Source of the DNA: Orthonyx spaldingii
Taxonomy: Eukaryota; Chordata; Aves; Passeriformes; Orthonychidae
Assembly: GCA_013397795.1 (NCBI GenBank)
Contig: VZTJ01001204.1
Coordinates: 1,102,166 to 1,166,165, forward strand
Direction of reading: 5' to 3'
Length of the DNA stretch: 64,000 nucleotides
A program made the translations under genes and the position numbers. This document shows, piece after piece, positions 12,737-23,400 of this stretch. How positions within the stretch are numbered: position 1 is the stretch's first letter; every line of letters begins with the position of its first letter. Below the pieces are notes generated by a model. It made no database searches, was not told where the DNA came from, and was given only the letters and a program-made list of their open reading frames with translations.

Positions 12737-15591
12737 TAAAAAACCAAAGTTTCTTAGTTTTGTGGTCAAAGATAAGGCTTTAAGAAATGACGTAGTAACA
12801 TAAAAGCAAATCAAAAAAGAAAGAAAAGCCCACAACTTCACACTTATAAAAACAATTTAAGATGTTTTGTGATTTTGATTAACAAATTCATATGTCCTTA
12901 TATTGTCCTTGTATATTAATACTGTGTCTTAACTAGACAAAGACATTAAGGAGGACATTCAGAACACTCATAGCAACAGCAGTACTACAGTCACATACTA
13001 CTTTTAGATTTTTTTTTGTTTGCATAGAAAAGGCGCTCTCCATTTGGCATAGGATATAACTACTATAAAAATGTGTTCTAAGTTGTAATTTGGTCTTTTC
13101 TGGTTATTCTGTATGCAAATATATTCAAAATGCTTGATGAAGTACTAAAGCTTTCTCCTATGTGCAACTGCATTTAATGTAAAAATTAGGAGAAGAGATT
13201 GATTTATTGCTATACTTATTTGAATTGATGGGCATTCCATTTTGCAATAGATTTTCCAACTCTAAAATGCTAAGAAATATAAGGACAACTACTTACCTCT
13301 TTTAAAGTAATTATGGAGGACATTTGGGGAAATAATCATCATCCATGCATGAAACTATTGCTTTAAAGGCAAACATCAGTAGCTTTTTCATGTAGTGGTA
13401 CATATACATAGCTTGCAAGCTTGGAAGCGTTGGAAGATTTTATAGAGTTTGTTATCTTTGATGGAGCTTTTGGGGAATGCTGGTATTTCTAAAATATTTT
13501 GCTATAGAAACTAGCTTGGAAGACCACTGATATAAAAACCAGAGCCTAATTAAAAATGCTAAATATCTGTGGATGCATTCCATAGTTCAATCATAAAAAC
13601 TGATTTATGGCCAAACTGGTTTATAACTATATATATATTTACTTAAATACTAAGACCAAAATACAGAATGATGAAAAGTTATCTTATTAAAGATACAGTT
13701 TCTTAGTATTTCAGTTAAGGTATGAGATTTCAAAATAAAATGGTGGAAGCTCCTGTAATGTTTTCCTACAAGACCTAGAATCACAAAACTTAATAGTCAT
13801 GGTAATTTTAAGTTAAAAATTTACTTGCAAAAGCTAGTTATAAATCTTAAGGAGCAGAATAAACTGTCTTAAAAACTGGACATTAACATTGAAGTTTGGT
13901 TTTCTGTGGATTGATGACATAGTCATGTACTCTTGCAATAATCCCATGTTGCCACAAGTCCATTTAGCACACCCGTTGCTGAATTCTGGTCTTCTCCAAG
14001 ACCTTCATTGGCTTCATCACTAGCAGTATCCCCAATGTCCACCAAGATTTGCAAATATAACCCAAAAAGCACAGCACTCAGTATATCCTAAATCTACCTT
14101 AACTTTACCTGCTGTCTTTATGGTGTGACTAGCTCAGTTACATCTGTGCTGGCTGGCTGGCCAGTGTATCAGCCAAGCACTTCTGTTAAATAGCATATAA
14201 AATGTTGCCATTCTATATGTCTTTCTTCTAATGAATATTAGCAGCTGCGCTTTTCTCTCTAGAGGTGTCTTTTTTTTTTCTTCACTGAACCCGAGGCAAT
14301 ATATCAACTGTGAAACCTTAGTGCTTTTTGTGGTAACGGATGCTACCAAGTTCCAAGTTACCAGGAGGGGAGCTTGCACGAGCACAACCATTTCAAAACT
14401 TCTGAGGGAAGTGTACAAAAAAAGAGCCAAATTCAGGTTTTAAAAAGTCACATTATCTTTTGACTCTCTTTTTCATTTTTTTATAGTGACTTTAACATAA
14501 AATCCATGAACAATTATACAGAAGTAATTCTGAGCATGATTTTTTTCAAGCCCACTCATTTCAGTCTAATGCATTGGGTCCTAAAGTGATATTGAGTTAA
14601 GTATATGATTTTGTGCTGCTAAAAAGTGAGAAACAAACTAAAGATGAAGAAGAATGAACCTCTGAATCAATTTGTCTCATGTAAAGTCACATCATATTCC
14701 CTGGATATGTATGCAGGCATGACCCTTTACTCTACAGTTCAGCTATATAATAGACTAGGCCTGCCACTTCCACAGTAGTTTTGCCATCCCTGGATTGAGA
14801 GTACAGAGTGTCACTGATGAGCATTTCAGTTGAAAACTCGTTCTATATTGTCTGTCAATCCAATTATAATTATGTTTATTCATGAAAATCTGTAGTAGTT
14901 TCCGATGTTCCCTCAAGCTTCTAACATTAGTTCAGGAATACCGTAAGATTCTTTATTTTGCCAGCTTCATAACAATCTGTCTGAATTTCCTTCTAATCAC
15001 GTTTTCTTCTTTCTTTTTTCCCATATAGACCCCAGGAGACCTAATTTAGTGCATTACATCTTCCACAGTGATGGCTCTACCTTTATGCTTAGCTGAAGAA
15101 CTGACTCAAAATTAAAAATAAAACCTCTACAATCAAAGGACGAAGCTACTGATAGGTGTATAAATTCACAAAATAGTTTAAAAGTCAGAAAATATATCTA
15201 ATGCCGTTGCTATCTGTCAGACAGCCATGTCAAAACCCACATTTCTTATAAAATTTGGGACAAAGTGTTTTCAAGAATTACTGTATTTTATTCATCACAA
15301 CAGTTGCTTAGTACAAAGTCTCTTGAAAATTAAAAATCACATTCTCTGATGCAAAGCACATTGTTACTAATGGGAAATAAGTATTTTCCTCAGTCTTCAT
15401 TCCAGCTGGTGTTATTAATGTTTCTAAAGGTATACCTATGTTCAATGACCTTTTTAAGATAATTCTCTTTCTGAGAGGATTTCAGAGGAGATCTGGTTGT
15501 TTAAAGATATCAGCTGAGCCACTCAAAGCAGAATTTTGGAGTTAATTTTTTTCATCAGGATCACTGTAATTCTGTAACCAGAGGAATTCTC
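12737..15591. other. Gene-free AT-rich stretch
   Basis: No exon or repeat family recognised. It contains short A and T runs and a small (TA)n run near 13629-13638. Short open frames near 14134-14443 overlap on both strands and look random. Confidence 0.5.
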
Positions 15592-15960
15592 ATGGTGAAT
15601 GTAGACATATGGTTCATGTCAGGGCCCCAAGTGCACAGAGAGGCTGCAATTGCTGTGAGAGTCCTCACCTGGGACCTGGACCAACACAACTGCTGCCCCT
15701 GGCCCAAGGGGGCCTCCCTTTTGGACCCCTTAAAATCCCTTTTGGCTCCCTTAAATGGACCTCCATTTAAGCTCTGTCTTGTCCTTTATTTGAAACTTAA
15801 GACCCTTACTATTGATTGCAAATGGGTGCAGAAATATGCCAAAACTCTCATTTTTCCATGTGTACTGCAAACCTATTCCTTCTCAAGCCCCCTTGCTCAA
15901 CATCTCAGAGTAGAGTTAATAAAACAAGTTCCCTGTCTAAAAATCTGAAACTAATTTATT
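15592..15960 (+). mobile_element. Possible LTR-like or other old repeat remnant
   Basis: A locally C-rich segment. It holds a divergent 21-bp tandem duplication (15716-15736 and 15737-15757, both starting CCCTTTTGG), a perfect 8-bp inverted repeat with a 4-base loop (15751-15770), and an AATAAAAC hexamer near 15919 followed by a CCTGTC-type sequence. The combination suggests an old LTR, but no TG/CA ends with duplicated flanks could be found. The 118-codon frame across it resembles no retroviral protein I know. Confidence 0.25.
15716..15770. repeat. 21-bp tandem duplication overlapping a perfect hairpin
   Basis: The unit CCCTTTTGGACCCCTTAAAAT is followed directly by CCCTTTTGGCTCCCTTAAATG, with about four differences. 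The end of the second copy forms TTAAATGG-ACCT-CCATTTAA, a perfect 8-bp stem with a 4-nt loop. Confidence 0.85.
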
Positions 15961-16214
15961 GCCTGATCTAAGTTTCCACAGTAGCATCTGGGAAAATAGA
16001 GGAAGGAGTGGTGGGGAAAGCAGTAGGAGTGAAATAAGCAAGAGTATGCTTTCCTAGGAGAATCAAAGGTACTGGATGCTTCCTTAAGTTTTAAAACGAT
16101 TTTTCAGTTATATGCCAGGTGATGTTGGTTTTATACTGGGGTTATGACTTTTATACTGGGGCTGTGAGTTCTCACGCTGATCTGTTGGCCATATGTAATT
16201 CTGCAAGAAGTGTT

Positions 16215-16285
16215 GCAGAATTGCAGAATGATTTGGGTTGAAAGGGACCTTAGAGGTGCACTCCTGCAGCTCCCGTCGATGCTGT
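16215..16285 (-). mobile_element. CR1 LINE 3' tail fragment (minus strand)
   Basis: GCAGAATGATTTGGGTTGAA followed by AGGGACCTTAGAGGTGCA matches the reverse complement of the CR1 3' UTR, which in better copies reads as AGAATGGTTTGGGTTGGAAGG and so on. The similarity fades after about 70 bases into a GC-rich segment (16286-16420). That segment may be a highly diverged continuation or unrelated sequence. No coding part is recognisable. Confidence 0.7.
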
Positions 16286-16420
16286 GGTCTCTGCCAGCAG
16301 CCTGTGGTGGTGCTGGGCAGGGCCGGCAGCGCCGGGGTATGGCTGCAGGGTGGGAAACGGGCTGTGACTCAGGCTGCTCAGTACCGCAATTCAGTGCCAG
16401 CTCAGGCACCTTCATCGAGG

Positions 16421-18529
16421 CTATTCATTAGTTTTACTTTCTTTTTGTCAGAAGATAATGATTTTTACTGAATAAACCCACCAGCCATTGACTGGCACCA
16501 CTTTACTAACGGGTGCTTGAAGAAACAGGACTTATCTTGAGAAATTTAGATGTGAAAACTTCTTTCCTCAAGCAAGGACTCTTTCCAGACTAATTCTGCC
16601 TCACTATCAGTACTTGGTGTATACATTAATAGTATTAGAATTTCTGAAGAAGGTCTGTAAGGAAAATTTGGTATGTGTTTGGTTTCTCTGTGTTCTTCAT
16701 TGTGAACTTTATCTCTTAGCCTGTGCAGTGACAACAGATGTCAGTGCAGGTTATTAACTGCTGCTTTCAGCTAAGCTCTGCAATTTGACTTCCAAATTGC
16801 AAAACAGGGTTCTGCAGCCAGAGGCATATTTAGAGTGTAGCAGCATGTCTCTTCAGTGCAGCATTATCTCCAGTGTCACTCACATGATTTCAGTGGTCCT
16901 AGATGAAGTTGACGAAGCATGTGACTAGTGAACCAACTCAACTGCAGCAAAGCAAATGTGTTAAACAGGTAGAGACAGGGATATTTGACCCCTTCTCTTG
17001 TCTTCCAGATGGGACTGACATTCAAAATTCCAGACTGTGGAGGTCATAGGTTGTGTTTGTTCACATTAGAATTGGGTCACTGCAGTTTATTTTTATACCT
17101 CCTTTTTCTTATCTTGCCCGGACTCAGGCTGTTTATTGAACAAAGGCTGCCCGAGCTACTAGTAGAGTTAGAACCCAGCCCCTACACAGACCTAACAGAG
17201 AAAAAAAAGGTGATCAGCTGGAAACCTATATTTTAAAGGAGTTAAGTTGTCTGGATGAAAAAAGATATGCTTCTTCAAATGCTTTCCATTGCTTTGATAG
17301 TTGTCTACCATCGTACTTAAGTACAGAGATGCACAAGTCCTTGAGAAAACCTGTCTGTAAATACTGCAGATGAAAGCAGTTCTACATTAAAAAAAAAATT
17401 GTCCTGCTTCCAGGAAATAGTCATGCATTTATGGCTAGTCCGTGTATTCACACTGCTTGCCCTCGGTATCTGAGGCCTTCAAGACTGACTAGCTACAAAG
17501 AATAAATGTACTTTTAATACAAAGTATGTCTTCCTAATTTTTTGCAAATATCATGTCACGTCCCTTTCAAATGATACTAAATGGTGCTAATTCTGGATAT
17601 CTCAGGTATGCTCAAAACAAAGAACAGGATCCTTTAATTACTGCGGACAAGATATAGCGCTTATAATATTCCCTCTTTTGCTTCTATTTTTAAAGGATTT
17701 TAATGGTAATGAAACTAAACAAACATTTCCAAATGCATGAAATGGATTATCTGCCATTACTCCATGTCAAAACCTTCGTTTCAAGGTCAGTGGATTTATA
17801 CAAAATTAGGTAGATGAGAAAGAAAGGAATTGCTGTGCATGAAGGAGGCAGGAAAAACTTATAAGCAGAGCAGACTTACAGAGTAGGGAAACAGTAATTT
17901 ATTACTTTATAGCTTCATAAAAGACTACTACAGTTTCCCTGTGCTTTGAGGACTAAGTACTTCAGTTGCAAGAATAGATGCAACTTTTTTAACATTTAAT
18001 GGCTTTGTGCAAACTTTGTCGCTATTTTGGTATCTGTGATGTGAGGAGTCTTCACAAACAGTGATGATGATATAGCAACAGTAAGAGTATGGCTTTTACA
18101 AATGCTTCTAAAGTGCCAGCGACAGACTTAAGCCTGCATGACAGCTCTGTAACAGGGAGTAACATGGTTATGTCATCTATTGTCTGAGATTTTACTGGTG
18201 GATTTGAGGCTTGCTCCAAGTTATTACAGAAGAGAAAGGCATCATGCTTCCAGTATATAGTGACAATACAGGGCATATGCACAAATCACATATACTATTT
18301 TGTTTGTTTGTTTGTATTGCTTGTTTTACATTTGAATTTTGTCAGGAGCTCACTATTCATCCATGCAGGCCTTTGCTTGACCTCTTGCCTCTCATCTGAA
18401 AGGATCCTTGAAAAGCAACTAAATCTTTTAGATCCCTCTTTCCTCTGGGGCTGTCTTATGGGATTCTTCCAAGTAACCCCCTGAAGAGGCCTGAAGTTCA
18501 GGGCTGTGATTCTGTTTATTGGATTTGTT
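16421..18529. other. Gene-free stretch with one exon-like open frame
   Basis: Mostly AT-rich and featureless. A strong acceptor-like sequence (CCTTCTCTTGTCTTCCAG, ending 17008) precedes an open frame to a donor-like AAAG|GTGATC at 17209/17210. It is described as a finding because chance is a likely explanation. A (TTTG)4 run lies at 18299-18314. Confidence 0.45.
18299..18314. repeat. (TTTG)4 microsatellite
   Basis: Four perfect TTTG units in AT-rich DNA. Confidence 0.9.
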
Positions 18530-19075
18530 TCCTTCTCTCAGGATCCTGAACTCCACAATGTCATGTGGGGTCACTGCAGCCAAAGCTACCCTCAAAGCTT
18601 CCTGCCTCTATTCATTCCTTATTTGTCCATCTTAGGAAGTGGCCACTAATGTCCTCCAGAAACCTCCTGGATTGCCTGTGCTCTGCTCTGTTGTCTGTTT
18701 ATCAGACAACTCGTGGTTCAAGTCATTCCTGATGAATAATTGCAAATATGAAGCCTCTTCAGTTGTCTGAAGAGACCTCATTGATCAGGCAGTCTGTAGG
18801 AGACACCCACTAAACATTGGTCATCCTGATCTCTCATCTCAGTCCATAAGCTTTCACCTGCATCATTGTCCATCCCAGGACAGCGCTCTGGACGTCCCTG
18901 CTACTCTTACACATGAAGGGCTGCTCCCTTTCCTTGCTGTCCTGGGTCTGTCCTTCCTAAAAAGCCTACATCCACCCATGACAGCTCATGTGAGCTATCC
19001 TACCATTCTCCTTCCCCCTGTGCATTCCCTGTGCTGTGGATGTTTGTTCAGGCACTCAAGAGGCACCCAGCTCTG
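18530..19075 (-). mobile_element. CR1 LINE fragment from the endonuclease part of ORF2 (minus strand)
   Basis: The plus strand shows the reverse complement of the CR1 endonuclease region. Anchors in the expected order are GATCCTGAACTCCACAATGT, GGTCACTGCAGCCAAAGCTA, AGAAACCTCCTGGATTGCCT, then a degenerate form of the segment coding SYRLPDQ-like residues, then CCTTCCTAAAAAGCC. The piece is heavily mutated, has lost sections relative to the family and has no usable reading frame. Neither the 3' tail nor the reverse transcriptase part is attached. It is an old fragment, not a functional gene. Confidence 0.85.
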
Positions 19076-19848
19076 TTAATTTACAAGAAAAGATATAAAA
19101 TCATTCCCTGTCATATTTTCCCTCTTGTAAGTTCCTTCTTTCCCCTTTCTACTTTGTTTTGGAGGTCTGCCTTATCCCTCTCTTCAAGCAATTTTTGCTT
19201 ACCAAACCTAATCTATCACTCCCTCACTCACAAGCTGATGCATTGGTTGCAAAAGGAGAGGGGAGAGGGAGAAAAAATGGCTTAATCTTGTTGGCCGTTT
19301 CTTTATAGGTGGATACTAATTTAGGTTTGTCCAGTCTACTCAAGCATAGATTTCTTCACAGCTTGTAGGATTTGAAGTCTTACTTCCAGTTTGATTTGTA
19401 GGGAACAATGCATTAAAATCTTGTGAATAGGCTCCCAGACTTGTGAACATATGGCATGATTTAGTCAACCACATTGTATCAGAAAACTGGCACAAAAAGG
19501 GTATGTAATAAGCTTGTCCTACATTAAAGGACAGACAGGTTATAGTGTAAGGGAAGGTATCGAAGGGGTCTAACTTCCATGTCCCTTTCTGCCATAGACA
19601 TGCATCTTTTATGTACTTCTTGTTGTATCTCTAATAGGGAGATTTTTAAAAAAATATAGGATCTGTGTAAACTGCTCTGGGAAATCAGATTACACAAACC
19701 ATCAGTGTCTGGAGAAGATAAGTGTTCAAAGCACTGGTCTATGACCATCTGCAGTATTCACTGCTGTCCTCAGCTGTCACAGCTGCCTTAATGCAGAGAT
19801 TACTTTTCTACAAGGCAACAGAGGATTTATCAGCACTTTCAAGTTACT
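19076..19848. other. Gene-free stretch
   Basis: Unique-looking AT-rich sequence between the CR1 fragment and the LTR. The last six bases (19843-19848, GTTACT) probably form the left target-site duplication of the LTR. Confidence 0.5.
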
Positions 19849-20436
19849 TGTTGGGATGGAATGAACTTTCCTCACAGCAGCACTGAAGTGCTGAGGTTTT
19901 TCTGTGTAGCCCAAGCAGTGTTGATAACTCACCAGTGTTTTGGCTATTGCAGAGCGATGCTTGCACAGCATCAAGGCTGTCTCTCCATCCCCACGCTGCC
20001 ATAGGCCAGCAGACTGGGGGTGGGCAAGGGGTGGGGAGGCTGGGAAAGCTGTCCTAAACTCAATACAGGGATATGCCATACTATGTGATATCATGTCCAG
20101 CAATAAAAGCTAAGGGGTGGGGGTGTGGAGAAGGTGGAAATGGGCCACTTGTTATTAAAGTATTCATCTTCTGAAGTGACTGCTATGTGTACCGAGACTC
20201 TGCTTCCCAGAAAGTAGCTGGACAATGCCTGCTGATGAGAAGTAGACAATAAATCTTCCTCTTCTTTTTTGTTTTGTTTTTGTTTTTCTTCCATGTACAG
20301 ACTGCTTCATTCATTAAAGTGCCTTTATCTTGCCCCACGAGCTTTTAATCTTCTTTTCTCCCCGTCTTGATAAGGAGGGGAGCTGAGAGAGCAGCTTGGT
20401 GGGCACCTGGCAGCCAGCCAAGGTCAACTCACCACA
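19849..20436 (+). mobile_element. Solo LTR of an avian endogenous retrovirus (plus strand)
   Basis: The segment starts TGTTGGGATGGA and ends TCAACTCACCACA. It matches, block by block, an abundant avian ERV LTR: CTTTCCTCACAGCAGC, CAGTGTTGATAACTCACC, GCACAGCATCAAGGCTGTCT, GACTGGGGGTGGGCAAG, GGGATATGCCATACTATGTG, AGCAATAAAAGCT (TATA-like), CATTAAAGTGCCTTTATC (polyadenylation signal region), GCCCCACGAGCTTTTAATCT and GGGCACCTGGCAGCCAGCCA. It is flanked by GTTACT and CTTACT, a 6-bp target-site duplication with one mismatch. No gag, pol or env lies on either side, so it is a solo LTR left by recombination between two LTRs. It is noncoding, but could act as a promoter or polyadenylation site. Confidence 0.85.
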
Positions 20437-23400
20437 CTTACTTAACATAGTTAATAATATTTTAGTTTAAATACAAAGAACAAAATAAAATTCAGAATTC
20501 TTGCAGCAGGTAGAAGGGCAGTAGATATTTATTTGCTTTAAAATGTGTCTAGGATGAAACGAACCAGATAATGAATTTGTAGAGACTTGCTAATATGTAT
20601 TCAGTCCCAATGGACTGAAAGTGACTGCCAAATGAAGAATTGGCACCCTGGTTTCCATAATACTTGCTCAGACTATTGATCACCATTAACAGGGTGAGAA
20701 TTACATATGCTGGTAATGATCTCTAGCTCCTTACTGATTTTTAAATGGGTTTATATCTGCCAAGAAATTAAGCACATAATCAGATTCCATTTGTAATCTA
20801 TAACAAATGTGTACTTCCTTTGCTAGTGTTCAAAAACTAGGCTGACTTCTGGTACTTGGGTCCTGAATATTGTAATAGTACAGCTGTCTATCTTGAATGT
20901 AAATATAACCAATATTAACATCGAGGATTTAACTCTAGGTGGCAGTTTATTCCACATTTTTTTTTAAATGCAGGCTTAGCAGAAGCATAGTGATCAGCAC
21001 GCTTTTCTAAATGCAACATTATAAATACTGGAAGAGAAAGAAAATAAAGCTGTCGCAACAGTTATTTTGATTTTTTAAATGTATTTTTTCTTATAACCAT
21101 GTCACTGACCAAATGAATTTTAGAGGGTATGAATTTTACTTTCCTGAAGATTAGTCTTTTCTATAATTCTGAGATGGCTGGAAAGAGCCTGATCCTGGCT
21201 CTAAAGCACCTCCGCAATTTTTCTTTTTTCATATTTTGGGCCAGACCAGTCAGGACCTACTAAATAATTAATCTCTAGTATTCTTGCTACTGCTGCTTCA
21301 AGTACATGATGATGGTTGCTGCTCCTGAGCAGTCTGCATCCGTTTTTCAGCCCCTGGCTGCATTACTTGTTGTTGAAGTTTCTGATATTCAGGATATGCA
21401 GGACCATGAATTAATTCAGGCTGGAAAGGAAGAGGCCTGGAGGGTTCTAGTTGTACCTTCTGCTCAAGGCACAGTTAGCTGGGAGTCAGGCCAGGTTACT
21501 CTGCTCTCTGCAGAGAAGTTAATTTTGCAGATTGATGACTTTGGTGTTCAGTTACACATGCAAAGAAAACCAAGGGAAAGGAATGTCCATCATTCATATT
21601 ATTAGGAAGTAATTACTGAGACTGATAGTGTAACTCATAACGGAGAGACTCACTGGATACTATTGAGTGTTATGTATAAGGAAAACTTAACAGATTTCCT
21701 TTTCCTCCTACATAGAGCTGAGCTATATGAAGAATTTTAATAGTGGTCTCAAATGACATACCATGATGCTTCAGGCATATATATTTGAAATGCAGAAATG
21801 ATCAAGAGCTGTGATTTTCAGTTGGAAAATCTAAAGTTTAAAACTTCAGCAATTATTGCTCATGGACTAAAGTCTGGTTTAATAAATAGAAAGGCAGAAA
21901 GTACAATTAAAAGAAAATGTTTGAAGTTAGGTAGAAGAGTATTAATTTGGTATATTTTGAAAGTAGAAGCCAGAGAAAGAAGTAAAATTATCAAGAATGA
22001 AACTGATGTATAGCCTTTAATTAATTCAATAGCAAACAATCTCATCCTGCTGTAACTGATGCCAGTGACAAAACATTCTGTGACTTCAGCTGTGGCCACA
22101 TCAGACTCACTAAATCTAGCACCGTCAACTGAGGTGGGAACAGATGTGTGTATACTCTACCTAACCAACATGCAGGGTTTACATGGGTCAGCTCTTTGAT
22201 TTAAACTGGGAAAAGTCTCCATCTTAACCTGAAATTATCTTTTGTCCTAAAATCCCTGTGGGACAGTAATTCAGACTTAATATACTTTGGGTGATGGTCA
22301 GTATTTCTAAAATTAGCTGAATATTCCAAAGCTAAATATTGCTTTCAAAAGTGACTAAATACTTGGGGCTTAGAGAAGAGTCAAAGGGACCATGTCACTG
22401 TATGCATTGCAGCTGATCCAAGCTTGCTATATAACATGTGTCTTGCTGATAAGACTGAGAGTTTCTAACTTTTAATTGAAATAGATTTATAAAGATAATC
22501 CAAGTTTTTGGGCGGCTATATCTATTTCAAAATGCAGTGTTGCATATTCATAGATATCCAATCCCAAACTCGTCTCTAATTGAGATGAATGTGATGACTA
22601 AGGAATATAATAGATTGCTGCAAGTGAATATGGGAAGCAGTCTCAGCAATTTATTTAATTTTAAAAGTCAGAAGCTCTCTGTGGATGACCATTGAAATCC
22701 TTGCAGACAATCTAAGTTCTTTAAATGAAGTAAGGGAGTAATGTAAGTTTTCATTTTAAGTATTACTCTGTTTGAAGGCATATTGGACTGTACACAATCT
22801 AGATGGACTAGAGAAATATGGGCATCAAACTGGCATGTGGGGTACCTAAAATCTAACTTCATTTCCAGTGTTTCTGATGCATGCAATTGTCAAATCCCAA
22901 ACAGTGGACATTTGATTAACTAGATCCTGATGGATCCAAAGCATGCTTTAGTCTCTGAAAGACAGAGTAAGAAACTCAGTTCAGACATTTAAAGAATATT
23001 GGCACTTTTTAACTTCTTCCTCTGAAGGTTCTCACCTCCCCAGCAGCTGGGAACATCCTTGGCTACCCAGTGTGGCACTGCTGCCCATGGTAATTTAAGC
23101 TACGTTGTTGGGCTTTGTACAGAAGCAACCAAGACCCGCGTGCATGTGCTGCACTCTGATGCCTCCACTGTGGGGCAGAGTGGCAGGACACAAGCCTGCA
23201 CCAGGCACCTGAAGGAGCAGTAATATCTCCATTTCAAGAGCCATTTGCGAAGCAAAAATGTGCCACTTGTTTAAGTTATAGCTGTGAATGCCTAAAAGAC
23301 TTTCCCTATTCTTTATAAGTGCATATTGGTTCTTAAGAGTGCATAACTGGACTTTGTTTCAAACATTATAAGTGAAAAGACATTCCCCAAGAGGTGTGGG

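Noticed and set aside
21306..21605. 99-codon frame starting MMMVAAPEQS
   Set aside because: No homology I recognise and no splice sites that would tie it to a gene.
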